A stretch of 64,000 nt of DNA, from NCBI RefSeq assembly GCF_963667685.1, contig NZ_OY763930.1:617001-681000 (forward strand), read 5' to 3'. This document shows positions 54,574-63,187 of the stretch, piece after piece (within the stretch, counting starts at the first letter, position 1; every line of letters begins with the position of its first letter). The position numbers and the translations under genes are program-made. This DNA is from Maridesulfovibrio sp. (GTDB lineage Bacteria > Desulfobacterota > Desulfovibrionia > Desulfovibrionales > Desulfovibrionaceae). The notes below the pieces were generated by a model. That model searched no databases. It was not told where the DNA came from and saw nothing but the letters and a program-made list of their open reading frames with translations.

Positions 54574-55371
54574 CTACTTATTAGTACATGCAGTAACCAA
54601 TGCATTGAAAATCCTGCGCTGCGAACCATACTGGACAAGAAATTCAGGATGCCACTGGACTCCAAGTAGAAAACGTTTTTTCCGACCTTCCACTGCCTGA
54701 ATTATTCCGGCATCACACTCAGCAACAACGTCAAGTTCCTGCCCGACCTCGTTGATTGACTGATGATGTAACGAGTTGACATAAGTAGATGTTTTGCCAA
54801 GCACATCAGCCAACATGCTCCCGCTTTTAATTGATATTCTTTTATGCGGGAGAACTGTTTTAGGATTGCTTACGTCTTCATAAACATCCGCAATCTCCTG
54901 ATGCAGCGAACCGCCCATGACAACGTTAATAAGCTGCATTCCCCTGCAAATCCCAAGCATTGGAATTTCATTTTCTAAAGCATGATTTATCAGCGAGACT
55001 TCAAGATCATCACGTTTCCGGTCAGCACCGGGAACCTCTTTCAACCCCAGAATCCTGCGTAATCCAAACGTCAGCACTGCAACGGAACTTAAGAATACTT
55101 TCCGGGGAATATCCCTAAGTCTAAAATGAGTAGAACCGGACTTTTCAAATATTTCTTTAAGCTTCTCTTCCCCATAAAGCGCAGGGTCAATGTCTGCCCC
55201 GCCACTGATAATTATTCCGTCAAACTCTCTTTGCTCATTATAATTATCAGGAGTTATACGGTCCGGGATTCCACCCGCAAGCCTTATATTCAACCAGAAA
55301 AAAATCCATGGGGCCAGTCCTCCTCTGGTGGGAGTGGAAACACCTATTCGTGGGGGCAACGGATCTGGCAT
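54574..55371 (-). CDS. class-I glutamine amidotransferase, PuuD-like gamma-glutamyl hydrolase
   Basis: This is a 265-residue cytosolic peptidase-like enzyme. The nucleophile elbow LGICRGMQLINV (Cys about 140) and the VQWHPEF His-x-Glu pair (about 243) complete the triad typical of gamma-glutamyl-GABA hydrolase type enzymes. The N-terminal TPTRGGLAPWIFF and ISGGADIDPALYG (oxyanion strand) also match. It is 9 bp after an amidoligase gene, which makes the opposite bond, so they probably form a make-and-trim module. GGAG precedes the ATG. Confidence 0.87.
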   Translation of the reverse strand: MPDPLPPRIGVSTPTRGGLAPWIFFWLNIRLAGGIPDRITPDNYNEQREFDGIIISGGADIDPALYGEEKLKEIFEKSGSTHFRLRDIPRKVFLSSVAVLTFGLRRILGLKEVPGADRKRDDLEVSLINHALENEIPMLGICRGMQLINVVMGGSLHQEIADVYEDVSNPKTVLPHKRISIKSGSMLADVLGKTSTYVNSLHHQSINEVGQELDVVAECDAGIIQAVEGRKKRFLLGVQWHPEFLVQYGSQRRIFNALVTACTNK

Positions 55372-55380
55372 GGTTACTCC

Positions 55381-56340
55381 CTACAATAAATTACCGGGAA
55401 TAATTTTTCTTGAAGCTTCAGCCAGATATTCACTGCATTTCGTTGCCAGCTCCTCCGGATTCCCTGCCAGTTCTTCGACCTTTACCCATCTGTTCCATTC
55501 CTTGGCCATGGACCATCCGTCCTCATCTATGCGGCAATCCGGCAGCCTGTAATGAAAAGTTGGTCTCGGTTTAATCAGCTCCGCCTCCTTTACTTTGCTT
55601 AAAGTAAAATCCTTATCAAGGTGAGCCAAAAGACAGGTCAGGTCCAAGGGTCTGTTCCGGGTTGGATTATGCTCAAGGTAATCAGCCATAAATTCTTCCA
55701 AAGAAGGGCTGTAATCGTTATCAAGAATTTTAAGTATATACGCATCGGGAAAGCTATTAATAAATGGAAGTATCCTTCTGGTCAGGTCAACGTCTATCTC
55801 TTCTTTGAGCCAATCAAGAAGAACCAGAAAAGATCTCAGATAATTCAGGATGGTGGAGACATTCAGATCAGGACACTCAGGGTTGAACTGCATTCCGAAA
55901 GCATACAAGAAAGATGCACGCGTTCCTTTGGCGTGATTCGCCCTCAGAGCATCTTCAATTTTATCCAACTCATCGATTTTATCCATTGGAACCGGCGGCG
56001 TGACAAGCTCAAAAGGAACAGCAAATTTTGCCAAATCGTAAAGGGTATTATCCACTGCTTCGATCTCATCCTGCGCGAGCTCAAACCCCATATCTTCGAT
56101 AAATTTTTTATACTTCCTATCCTTAAGCTGGATTGAATCAACTTCCAAACCGAAATCTCCGAAATTGGTATCGAGAACTTTGTAACTGAATGGAGATTCC
56201 TTACGCAGTTCGCCTCCATAGCTTTCCTCAACAAGTTTACCTAAACTTTCAAGATCAACGCCTGAGAATTCCAGTTCAAAACCTACTCTGCGCCACTCTC
56301 CTGACTCTGTTTTAGTACGTGGGGGAAGCTTCCAATTCAT
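55381..56340 (-). CDS. amidoligase family protein (R-amidoligase type)
   Basis: This is a 319-residue protein of the amidoligase family (glutamine-synthetase/GCS-like fold) that forms gamma-glutamyl or other amide bonds. The first motif RRVGFELEFSGVD (about residues 17-29) places the metal-binding Glu residues. Later FELVTPPVPMD supplies another family acidic motif, and QFNPE lies mid-protein. Gene neighbours of amidoligases are often class-I amidotransferases, as here (55371). Metabolite or protein target unknown. AGGAG precedes the ATG at 56340. Confidence 0.8.
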   Translation of the reverse strand: MNWKLPPRTKTESGEWRRVGFELEFSGVDLESLGKLVEESYGGELRKESPFSYKVLDTNFGDFGLEVDSIQLKDRKYKKFIEDMGFELAQDEIEAVDNTLYDLAKFAVPFELVTPPVPMDKIDELDKIEDALRANHAKGTRASFLYAFGMQFNPECPDLNVSTILNYLRSFLVLLDWLKEEIDVDLTRRILPFINSFPDAYILKILDNDYSPSLEEFMADYLEHNPTRNRPLDLTCLLAHLDKDFTLSKVKEAELIKPRPTFHYRLPDCRIDEDGWSMAKEWNRWVKVEELAGNPEELATKCSEYLAEASRKIIPGNLL

Positions 56341-56505
56341 TTTTTCTCCTGTATATTAATATGATCCATGTTAACCGAGAGTTTACCAAGCAATCACCTG
56401 CATTTTATGCATATCTTTTAAACAATGTAAAATAAGGACTACTTATTAACGCTCAACATTATAATTAGAGGATTTACTAGTTTCAAATAATACCAGCCGC
56501 AACTT

Positions 56506-57618
56506 TTAGCCCACGTCCGACTTAAACCTCTTAATAAATTTCCTGTCGATGTAATCCTTAATCCAAAAAGCCGGCGCCCCGCCGAAGCTTAACCCGTTTT
56601 TATAAAGTATGCCTTTCCCGCACCCGGTATTGAATATAAGCAGATAGGAACCTCCGGGTTCAAACGGACTGAGTCTACGCCCTTGAAGCTGCGCCCGGAC
56701 GTTGTGCATTAGTACCGGGTTCTGGCGCACGGCATAAACCCCAACCTTGTCCAGAGGGTCCGGCTCGAACCAAATGCAATCGCCCCCGCCGAAAATTTCC
56801 GGGTGTGCCATACTTTGCAGATAGCGGTTAACCCTGAGCCCGCCATCCTTTCCTATGGGCAACGCAGAGGCTGCGAAGACTTTAGAAGGCTTCACACCCA
56901 AAGCCAGAAATGTAATATCCTGCTCATAGTATTGTCCGTTTTGCAATTTGATACTGCCGGTAGCCACATGCTCCACATAACTACCATGAATAATTTCTAT
57001 TCCACGCTTATTCAAACTTTTAAATGCAAGACTGCGTACCCTGTCAGGATGATTGTGCAGAAATGCGCTGCCCGTGAAAATCTGGATTTTTGCACCGAAG
57101 CACCCCTTCTCGTTAGCAGCAGCCCAAGCGTTACCGGCTATTTCAAGTGCAGCAGGACCGCCCCCGCATACGCCGATACGTACCGGGCGTTTTGAGCCAA
57201 TTTCCTGTACAGCCGTGCGGGCAAGCAAAAGATTCTGGATTGGTTTTGCAGTATAAACATTGCTGCTGCCCTCATACACAAGATCACTGGGGACGAAGCT
57301 GCCAAGGTTGCATGAAAGTACATCGTAGGGAAGTCCCTGCCCTGCTTCAAGGATGACAAGACGCCTGTGCGGATCTATACGCGCAACCTTGCCGGAAACA
57401 AAGGTTCCGCCCCGGCTTTCCACCATGGATTTAACTGGAAAACTGATTTCACCCGGGGAATAAACACCTCCGAGCAACCCTGGGCCCATTCCCGAATAGT
57501 AGTGACGTTCATCAGGTCCGATGACCGTCACACTATGTCCATCCGCGATTATATCCGGGATGGCTTCCATTAGCATCATATGTGCATGACCTGCGCCGGC
57601 GAGAACAAGTTCGCCCAT
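56506..57618 (-). CDS. FAD/NAD(P)-dependent pyridine nucleotide-disulfide-type oxidoreductase
   Basis: This is a 370-residue flavoprotein: FAD-binding GxGxxG (LVLAGAGHAHMML, residues 4-16), a second dinucleotide fold (IGVCGGGPAALEIAG, about 149) and DCIWFEP (about 281) near the flavin. It resembles the FAD oxidoreductases related to NADH dehydrogenase-2 and those beside SelD; no selD is present here. The active-site disulfide of the class is absent. AAGGAG precedes the ATG at 57618; the frame opens at 57633. Single gene. Confidence 0.83.
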   Translation of the reverse strand: MGELVLAGAGHAHMMLMEAIPDIIADGHSVTVIGPDERHYYSGMGPGLLGGVYSPGEISFPVKSMVESRGGTFVSGKVARIDPHRRLVILEAGQGLPYDVLSCNLGSFVPSDLVYEGSSNVYTAKPIQNLLLARTAVQEIGSKRPVRIGVCGGGPAALEIAGNAWAAANEKGCFGAKIQIFTGSAFLHNHPDRVRSLAFKSLNKRGIEIIHGSYVEHVATGSIKLQNGQYYEQDITFLALGVKPSKVFAASALPIGKDGGLRVNRYLQSMAHPEIFGGGDCIWFEPDPLDKVGVYAVRQNPVLMHNVRAQLQGRRLSPFEPGGSYLLIFNTGCGKGILYKNGLSFGGAPAFWIKDYIDRKFIKRFKSDVG

Positions 57619-57820
57619 AGTGGCTCCTTGCAAAGATATTTTTGATTACACTGAGATTAAAGATAAACGGATTCTAATTTGACATAAAAGCAGCTTAAGA
57701 CAATAGGATCAAACATATTCATACAGGTGCAAAACACCACATTATTTACAGCAATGATGTGTTGACATCATATAGCCACTTTAATAATTAACTCTTATAT
57801 TTAATAATCGGAGACTCTCA

Positions 57821-59950
57821 ATGAAAGTATATTGGTCTATTGCCCTACTTATAGGGCTTTTGCTCGGGATATTCTTATTTACTGCTAACATCCCAGTCCT
57901 TGAGAATAGAAATGAGCTATTCACAGCTGAAAACACATGTGATTTATCAAATCCGCGTAATGCTGTCCGGTCATTCCTTTACAGCGTCCGCAGCTACAAC
58001 CGAGATCATTATACCGGATTCGACTGCCTGACAAAAGTAGTATCTTCCCCAAAGGATATGGCTGATGACAATAAATCTGAAGCAGTCAAAAAAGCTCATG
58101 ATATATTTCTGGTTCTTGAAAATATGAATTACGATATCGATGAAGATATTCCGGACAACATCCAGACTGATCAAGTTGATTTACATTTCATTTATGAAGG
58201 CCAGGATGTAAATCTTCCAATGAAAAAAGGCCCTAATGGATGGCATTTTTCCAGTACTCTGTTTAAAAACAGAGCGTTCATAGAACTGGTCAAAAGCCTG
58301 CGGTATAAATACGCCAAATTCACCTCAGATAAAATGGAAGGTGATACCTTTGTGCAAAGTCTTATGTCCCCATATCGAACTTTTTTCACCCTGAAATCAG
58401 GTGTCGTAGGGACAAGCCAGGACAATCTGGAAGCAGCAAGCAGTACGCTGGACATGAGCAGGTTTACTGTGCTGGAAAAACCGGTATACGGTCCAATTAT
58501 TTCTGTAATGCTTTACCGCATTATCAACAGCAGCTCTCCCTTACACCTTGAGGAATTATCTGCCGCTCCCGATAGTGAATATGCTCCTGTATTCATGGTG
58601 TTACCGGAAATAGGATCTATAACCATGCATGTGATTACATTAGAAAATGGACGCAAAGCATGGCAATTCACTCCGCACAGCCTGCACGTTGTCCAAACCT
58701 GTTACGACGACATTATGCAAAATCTTCTGCAGGAAGGAATCAACCCCTTTGTCGGCAAAAACCTTCCGCTGCATATGATTATAGATGACTTCGTCCAACG
58801 GAACTATCCTCAGTTAATGGTCAAATACCTGAAGACCAACGTTTATAAGTGGATAGCCCTGTTTGCATTGTTTTTACTAACCCCTCTGGCCTTGAAAATG
58901 ATCTCGTACATCTTAAACAAGGCCCTGACTTTAGTTGAAACGAAGCTGCCTGACGGAATTATTCCACCGGATCGGCGGAAATTCATTCTTCCGGTTCAAA
59001 TAATGGTCATGGGATACTCTTGGCTGGCGTTGATCGGAGTTCTTATTTTATATAAAGATTTGATGGTGTTCTCCCTGTACGGAGTCAAAATCATAGGCAC
59101 TCTATTGACCGTCTGGATCATAACCATCACTACCAACCTCTCATGCGATGTCCTCACTGCTGCCGGCGGCTCCAATATTAGAGGGACAATGATGCTTATC
59201 ATTGCCCAGATATTCAAGCTGGCTGTTATCCTCATGGGACTGGCCCATATAGCTCAGCTGTTCGGTCAGGATTCCACAAGGATTTTTGCCGCGATGGGGA
59301 TCGGGGGACTGGCAATAGCACTGGCAGGTAAGGATACCCTGGAGAACATATTTGGAACCATGGTCATCATGACCACACGTCCCTTTGCTGTGGGAGATTG
59401 GATCAATTTCCTCGGGCATGATGGAACAGTTGAAAAAGTCGGGGTGAGGTCCACATCTCTGCGCACCTTCTACAACTCAGAGCTGATCATTCCAAACGCA
59501 AAATTTATTACAACTCCCGTAGATAACATGGGTCGGAGGGAATGGCGCAGATACAAGACCACGATTGGTGTAGCTTACGACACTCCCGCTGAAAACCTCA
59601 ACGGATATGTGCAGGGGCTTAAACGGCTAGTCCTGAATCATCCTAATACCAGGAAAAATGATTTTCATATTGTCGTCAATGACTTCGGCCCTTCGTCCAT
59701 TGACATCATGGTTTACATCTTCTTTAAGACCGAAGACTGGGCCAAAGAACTTATTGTAAGGCATGAGTTTATTGTGGACGCGCTGCGTCTTGCCGAAGAG
59801 CTTAAAATCAGTATCGCCTTCCCAACAACGACTGTACATCTGAGACAGGATTCTCCTGAGGTCTATCCCGAATTCCAATCTGATGCCCATGCAATAAGCG
59901 AAGCCCGCAACTATGCCAATTTCATAAGGCCGGTTAAGGAAAAAGACTAG
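57821..59950 (+). CDS. MscS-family mechanosensitive channel with large periplasmic domain
   Basis: This is a 709-residue inner-membrane channel: N-terminal TM (5-25), about 300-residue periplasmic domain, four TM helices (about 338-490), then the MscS pore helix and beta domain (AMGIGGLAIALAGKDTLEN, GTMVIMTTRPFAVGD, EKVGVRSTSLRTF, IIPNAKF; about 490-600) and a cytosolic vestibule. It opens on membrane tension to release solutes in osmotic down-shock. GGAG lies before the ATG. It ends at a terminator. Its extra periplasmic part is unlike the small E. coli MscS and may gate or sense. Confidence 0.92.
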   Translation: MKVYWSIALLIGLLLGIFLFTANIPVLENRNELFTAENTCDLSNPRNAVRSFLYSVRSYNRDHYTGFDCLTKVVSSPKDMADDNKSEAVKKAHDIFLVLENMNYDIDEDIPDNIQTDQVDLHFIYEGQDVNLPMKKGPNGWHFSSTLFKNRAFIELVKSLRYKYAKFTSDKMEGDTFVQSLMSPYRTFFTLKSGVVGTSQDNLEAASSTLDMSRFTVLEKPVYGPIISVMLYRIINSSSPLHLEELSAAPDSEYAPVFMVLPEIGSITMHVITLENGRKAWQFTPHSLHVVQTCYDDIMQNLLQEGINPFVGKNLPLHMIIDDFVQRNYPQLMVKYLKTNVYKWIALFALFLLTPLALKMISYILNKALTLVETKLPDGIIPPDRRKFILPVQIMVMGYSWLALIGVLILYKDLMVFSLYGVKIIGTLLTVWIITITTNLSCDVLTAAGGSNIRGTMMLIIAQIFKLAVILMGLAHIAQLFGQDSTRIFAAMGIGGLAIALAGKDTLENIFGTMVIMTTRPFAVGDWINFLGHDGTVEKVGVRSTSLRTFYNSELIIPNAKFITTPVDNMGRREWRRYKTTIGVAYDTPAENLNGYVQGLKRLVLNHPNTRKNDFHIVVNDFGPSSIDIMVYIFFKTEDWAKELIVRHEFIVDALRLAEELKISIAFPTTTVHLRQDSPEVYPEFQSDAHAISEARNYANFIRPVKEKD

Positions 59951-59961
59951 CAAACCTATTC

Positions 59962-59999
59962 TGAGGACTCACTCCGAAAACGTGGGTCCTCATTTTTTT
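59962..59999 (+). terminator. terminator of MscS-family gene
   Basis: TGAGGACTCAC (59962-59972) pairs with GTGGGTCCTCA (59982-59992) with one G-U, then seven T residues. Confidence 0.85.
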
Positions 60000-60214
60000 G
60001 CAGTTCCGTCCGTATTCATGAATTGCATAGACTTTGGTGTATCCCGGTCAAACTACTTTTGAGAATATGAGTGCTGAATTTATACTGCAAAGTCTTTACT
60101 GATCTTCGAGCACGTCATATATAAATTATTTTGATTCAGCATGACCTCCTCTGCGAGAAATCATCCTGCTTTTGATGGACCAGCAGATACCCATAACCCT
60201 GACAAGAATACGAC

Positions 60215-61510
60215 GTGAAGCATAATTCCATAGCAAATACCATCTTATCGACAATTTGCCGTTGTTACATACTTGCAATAATAATTGTGACTGCGACAGT
60301 TTCAGCCATGAACTATAATGATGCGATTGAAGAGAGCTTTACAATCGTCTCCGGACTGGGCAGTTCATTCGTCCCGGTAGCTTCAAAAGCAGTGCTCAAT
60401 TCTGATGACAGTCAAATTGAATCAATCCTTAATGCTATCAACCAGAACCTAATTGTTGAATCTGTGGAACTGATAGATAACAAAGGCAAAAACATACACT
60501 TTGAGAGCTATACACAACCCACCTTCCTGAACAGCGTCCTTCCTGACCTCGAAAAGCAAAACTTTAAGCTCTGGGCAACAACACCTGATGGGGTAAAAAT
60601 CAACGTTGGGACCCTCATAATTCATCCCGGCAAAGAAATTTTGTCTCAAAAAATAGGTTCCGGGCTTTACACTTCTTTTCTTAATTTATTCACAGGTTTG
60701 CTTGCCATTATTGCATCTACGGCATTCATATGCCGCCGCACTCTGACCATCCCGCTTAAAAAACTGGCCGCATCTATTGCAAAAACGGATCCTGCAAAAG
60801 ATGTGGTTTTACAGGATATGGATGAGACTGGGCTTACAGAAGAAATTGAAAACGTCTGCGACAAGATTAATGAGCTGTTACAAAAGGAGCACCAGATACA
60901 GGTAACAGAGAAAAGACTCAGGAGCAGCCTTGAGCAGATGGTACGAAGTCGCACTGCGGCACAGGAACTGACCAGCGCTAAGCTCGATAAAATTATTAAT
61001 ACCGATACACTTTCAGGCCTATGTAACCGGATAGCTTTCGACAACCAGCTTCAACAGGACTGGAACAGCGCCCAGCGAAGCGGAACACCATTGGCATTAC
61101 TGATGATAGACATTGATAATTTCAACAAATACAATGATAACTATGGCCACAAGGCCGGAGATGAATGCATCAGCACAACTGCCGGAGTAATTGAATCATC
61201 ACTGCCCAAAAGCTCCGATACGGCTGCGCGGTTCAGCGAAAATAAATTTGCCGTTATACTTCCACATACCGACATTGAAGAAAGTCAGGACATAGCTACA
61301 ACCATCTGCGAAAAATTGGCAGAGCAACGAATCGCCCACTTTTATTCCGCGACGGGACACGTCACCATAAGTGTCGGTATTTCTGAAAAAATTACACAGG
61401 AACATGAATCCCCGCAGCACCTCATTCATGCTGCGGACAAGGCATTGCTTCGCAGTAAATCTGAAGGTAAAAACCGTATAAGTATCGCGGCTCCGGAAAA
61501 CTATAGTTAA
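60215..61510 (+). CDS. GGDEF-family protein with destroyed signature
   Basis: This is a 431-residue inner-membrane protein: TM about 12-32, a periplasmic domain, second TM (about 150-172), HAMP-like/coiled region and a GGDEF-fold domain (about 270-425). The catalytic motif reads SENKF instead of GGDEF, and the upstream I-site region (PKSSD) lacks the RxxD arginine. The metal-binding Asp pair (MIDIDNF) and NDNYGH remain. It should not synthesise cyclic-di-GMP; it may bind nucleotide or act as a scaffold. Translation starts at GTG 60215. Single gene. Confidence 0.88.
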   Translation: MKHNSIANTILSTICRCYILAIIIVTATVSAMNYNDAIEESFTIVSGLGSSFVPVASKAVLNSDDSQIESILNAINQNLIVESVELIDNKGKNIHFESYTQPTFLNSVLPDLEKQNFKLWATTPDGVKINVGTLIIHPGKEILSQKIGSGLYTSFLNLFTGLLAIIASTAFICRRTLTIPLKKLAASIAKTDPAKDVVLQDMDETGLTEEIENVCDKINELLQKEHQIQVTEKRLRSSLEQMVRSRTAAQELTSAKLDKIINTDTLSGLCNRIAFDNQLQQDWNSAQRSGTPLALLMIDIDNFNKYNDNYGHKAGDECISTTAGVIESSLPKSSDTAARFSENKFAVILPHTDIEESQDIATTICEKLAEQRIAHFYSATGHVTISVGISEKITQEHESPQHLIHAADKALLRSKSEGKNRISIAAPENYS

Positions 61511-61565
61511 AGCCCTGCCCGCATTCAATTCTCCACTTCCCCGGGAATAGCGGAAAAAATGAGCC

Positions 61566-62786
61566 CTACCTACAGGGATAGACAGGTAAAAGATCTAAGG
61601 CGCGGGCATTCTCTTCCCATGTAAGCGGGCTGATGCAGCTGGGCAGAACAGCTTTGTGAATTCCACTTTTACGTTTTGCGGCCCATTGCGCAGCCCTTCG
61701 CAATTCAGCAGCCAGTAAAACAGGATCAGGAGCGGGCAGACTCTTCAAATTCGGATGATTGGAGGAGATATTCTTGGGTCCGAAATCATTTGTAATTGTA
61801 TAAAGCCCGAATGAAGCCATCTCAAGTGGTGGATAAGACGGATGCGGAGAAACCATAAAGGATATGCCTATATGCGAGAATTCAAGATACGACGCATACT
61901 TTTCCATACTGAGCTTGCCCATACTTTTGATCGGCACGCCGGATGAAAGGATTATATCTTCATGCTCCTGTCCGGCACTTATCACATGAAAACCGGAACG
62001 CTCCTGCGGACTCAATTCATTAAAAAACATATCAAGACCAGCTAAAATAGGAGCAAAGCAATTTCGAGGCTGTTCCGGTCGTCCATAGAAGAAGATTACA
62101 ATCTTATCAGAATCCTTGCCCCTCAGCTGCCATCCCAGATTATCAAGACGCTCACGCAAATACTGATTTAATGAAGGCACCACCACGTGCCTTTCGGCAA
62201 AGGGATAATCCTTTTCATCAAACCATTCCGCCAAGGTGTGGGAATTAAACAGGACATGGGTATATTCATGATGACGATAGGAAGCCTGACTCATGGCGAA
62301 ACGGTACCCGAAAGGATAAAACCCCGGTTCATAGTCCTGAATGAAGTAGTAAAAAGGAGTTTTTGAATTGCCTGCCATTTCCATCAGCCTGGAGTGTTCT
62401 TCCCATACCATAGTGCCTATCCAGTAAGTGCAGAAAAAAACATCGTCAGGGCTGGTATCAAGAGGTTCATCACCGAAAACAGCATCGTACTCGATTGTTT
62501 TACCCGCCTGATTTTCCACAAACTCACTGAAATTGAACATCTCCTCAGGAGCCCCCAAATGGTTGAGGGACAGGAAGCGTATGGAATCGTAATGTGCGGT
62601 CAGCGCTTTTGCCACCTGTAAAGCCGAGACCACTCCGCCAAAGGCCCAATTGCTAAAAAAATGGGGAAGAATAATATTCAGCCTTGGCTGCCCTTTTCCG
62701 GCACCAAAGCTGAGACGAGGGCGGGCAATTACACTTTCCTTATATTTACTCTGAGCGTAGGAGATTGGTTGGGTAGAATTCTGCAT
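61566..62786 (-). CDS. glycosyltransferase, WsaF-like (rhamnosyltransferase type)
   Basis: This is a 406-residue GT-B-fold glycosyltransferase resembling WsaF. The N-terminal NIILPHFFSNWAFGG and FYYFIQDYEPGFYP (about 145) motifs and the C-terminal SFMVSPHPSYPPLEMASFG (about 315-333) nucleotide-sugar-binding region are characteristic. It probably adds rhamnose or another sugar in surface polysaccharide or glycoprotein synthesis. Other cluster genes are not present, so it stands alone. The frame opens with TTG at 62792; ATG at 62786 is taken. No strong Shine-Dalgarno. Confidence 0.82.
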   Translation of the reverse strand: MQNSTQPISYAQSKYKESVIARPRLSFGAGKGQPRLNIILPHFFSNWAFGGVVSALQVAKALTAHYDSIRFLSLNHLGAPEEMFNFSEFVENQAGKTIEYDAVFGDEPLDTSPDDVFFCTYWIGTMVWEEHSRLMEMAGNSKTPFYYFIQDYEPGFYPFGYRFAMSQASYRHHEYTHVLFNSHTLAEWFDEKDYPFAERHVVVPSLNQYLRERLDNLGWQLRGKDSDKIVIFFYGRPEQPRNCFAPILAGLDMFFNELSPQERSGFHVISAGQEHEDIILSSGVPIKSMGKLSMEKYASYLEFSHIGISFMVSPHPSYPPLEMASFGLYTITNDFGPKNISSNHPNLKSLPAPDPVLLAAELRRAAQWAAKRKSGIHKAVLPSCISPLTWEENARALDLLPVYPCR

Positions 62787-62891
62787 TAACAAATGTTAAT
62801 AGAAACACCATATATCTGCAAGCAGGAGCACAACGAAAACGCTTCAACAAAAGTTTATTATTCACCTTCCCCGAAAACAGCTACCGCCAGT

Positions 62892-63179
62892 CTAAACACC
62901 CTGCAAATCTTTACCGTCAACGTCATAAACCCGAATCTTATTACTGCGCGGGAATTCCTTTTTGAGCAATCTTTTGAGCACCTTTTTCAGACTCTTGGAA
63001 TTCTCATCGAAACGAGCCTGCTCAAAACCATCTTCGATCACAACATATGTATCTTCGCCCGTACGCAGAATGAGAACAGAACGGTCACGCTTGTAGGTTC
63101 TCATATCCAGACCAAGCCCAACAGGAACCTTTTTCAGCTTGAGTAAAACTGTTTCCAGTGCTGACGCCTTATCTATCAT
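62892..63179 (-). CDS. small protein downstream of a histidine kinase, unknown function
   Basis: This is a 95-residue basic, soluble protein with no recognised family. A mixed alpha/beta pattern is visible: VLILRTGEDTYVVIEDGF and a helical SLKKVLKRLLKKEF followed by a final strand IRVYDVDGKDLQGV. It begins 8 bp after the stop of the histidine kinase on the same strand, so it is probably co-transcribed and may be an accessory of that kinase. ATG at 63179. Confidence 0.6.
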   Translation of the reverse strand: MIDKASALETVLLKLKKVPVGLGLDMRTYKRDRSVLILRTGEDTYVVIEDGFEQARFDENSKSLKKVLKRLLKKEFPRSNKIRVYDVDGKDLQGV

Positions 63180-63187
63180 GTCGTGAC

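Noticed and set aside
54293-54584. Two overlapping short frames (65 and 95 codons)
   Set aside because: They span the perfect hairpin at 54393-54430, lack ribosome sites and match nothing recognised.
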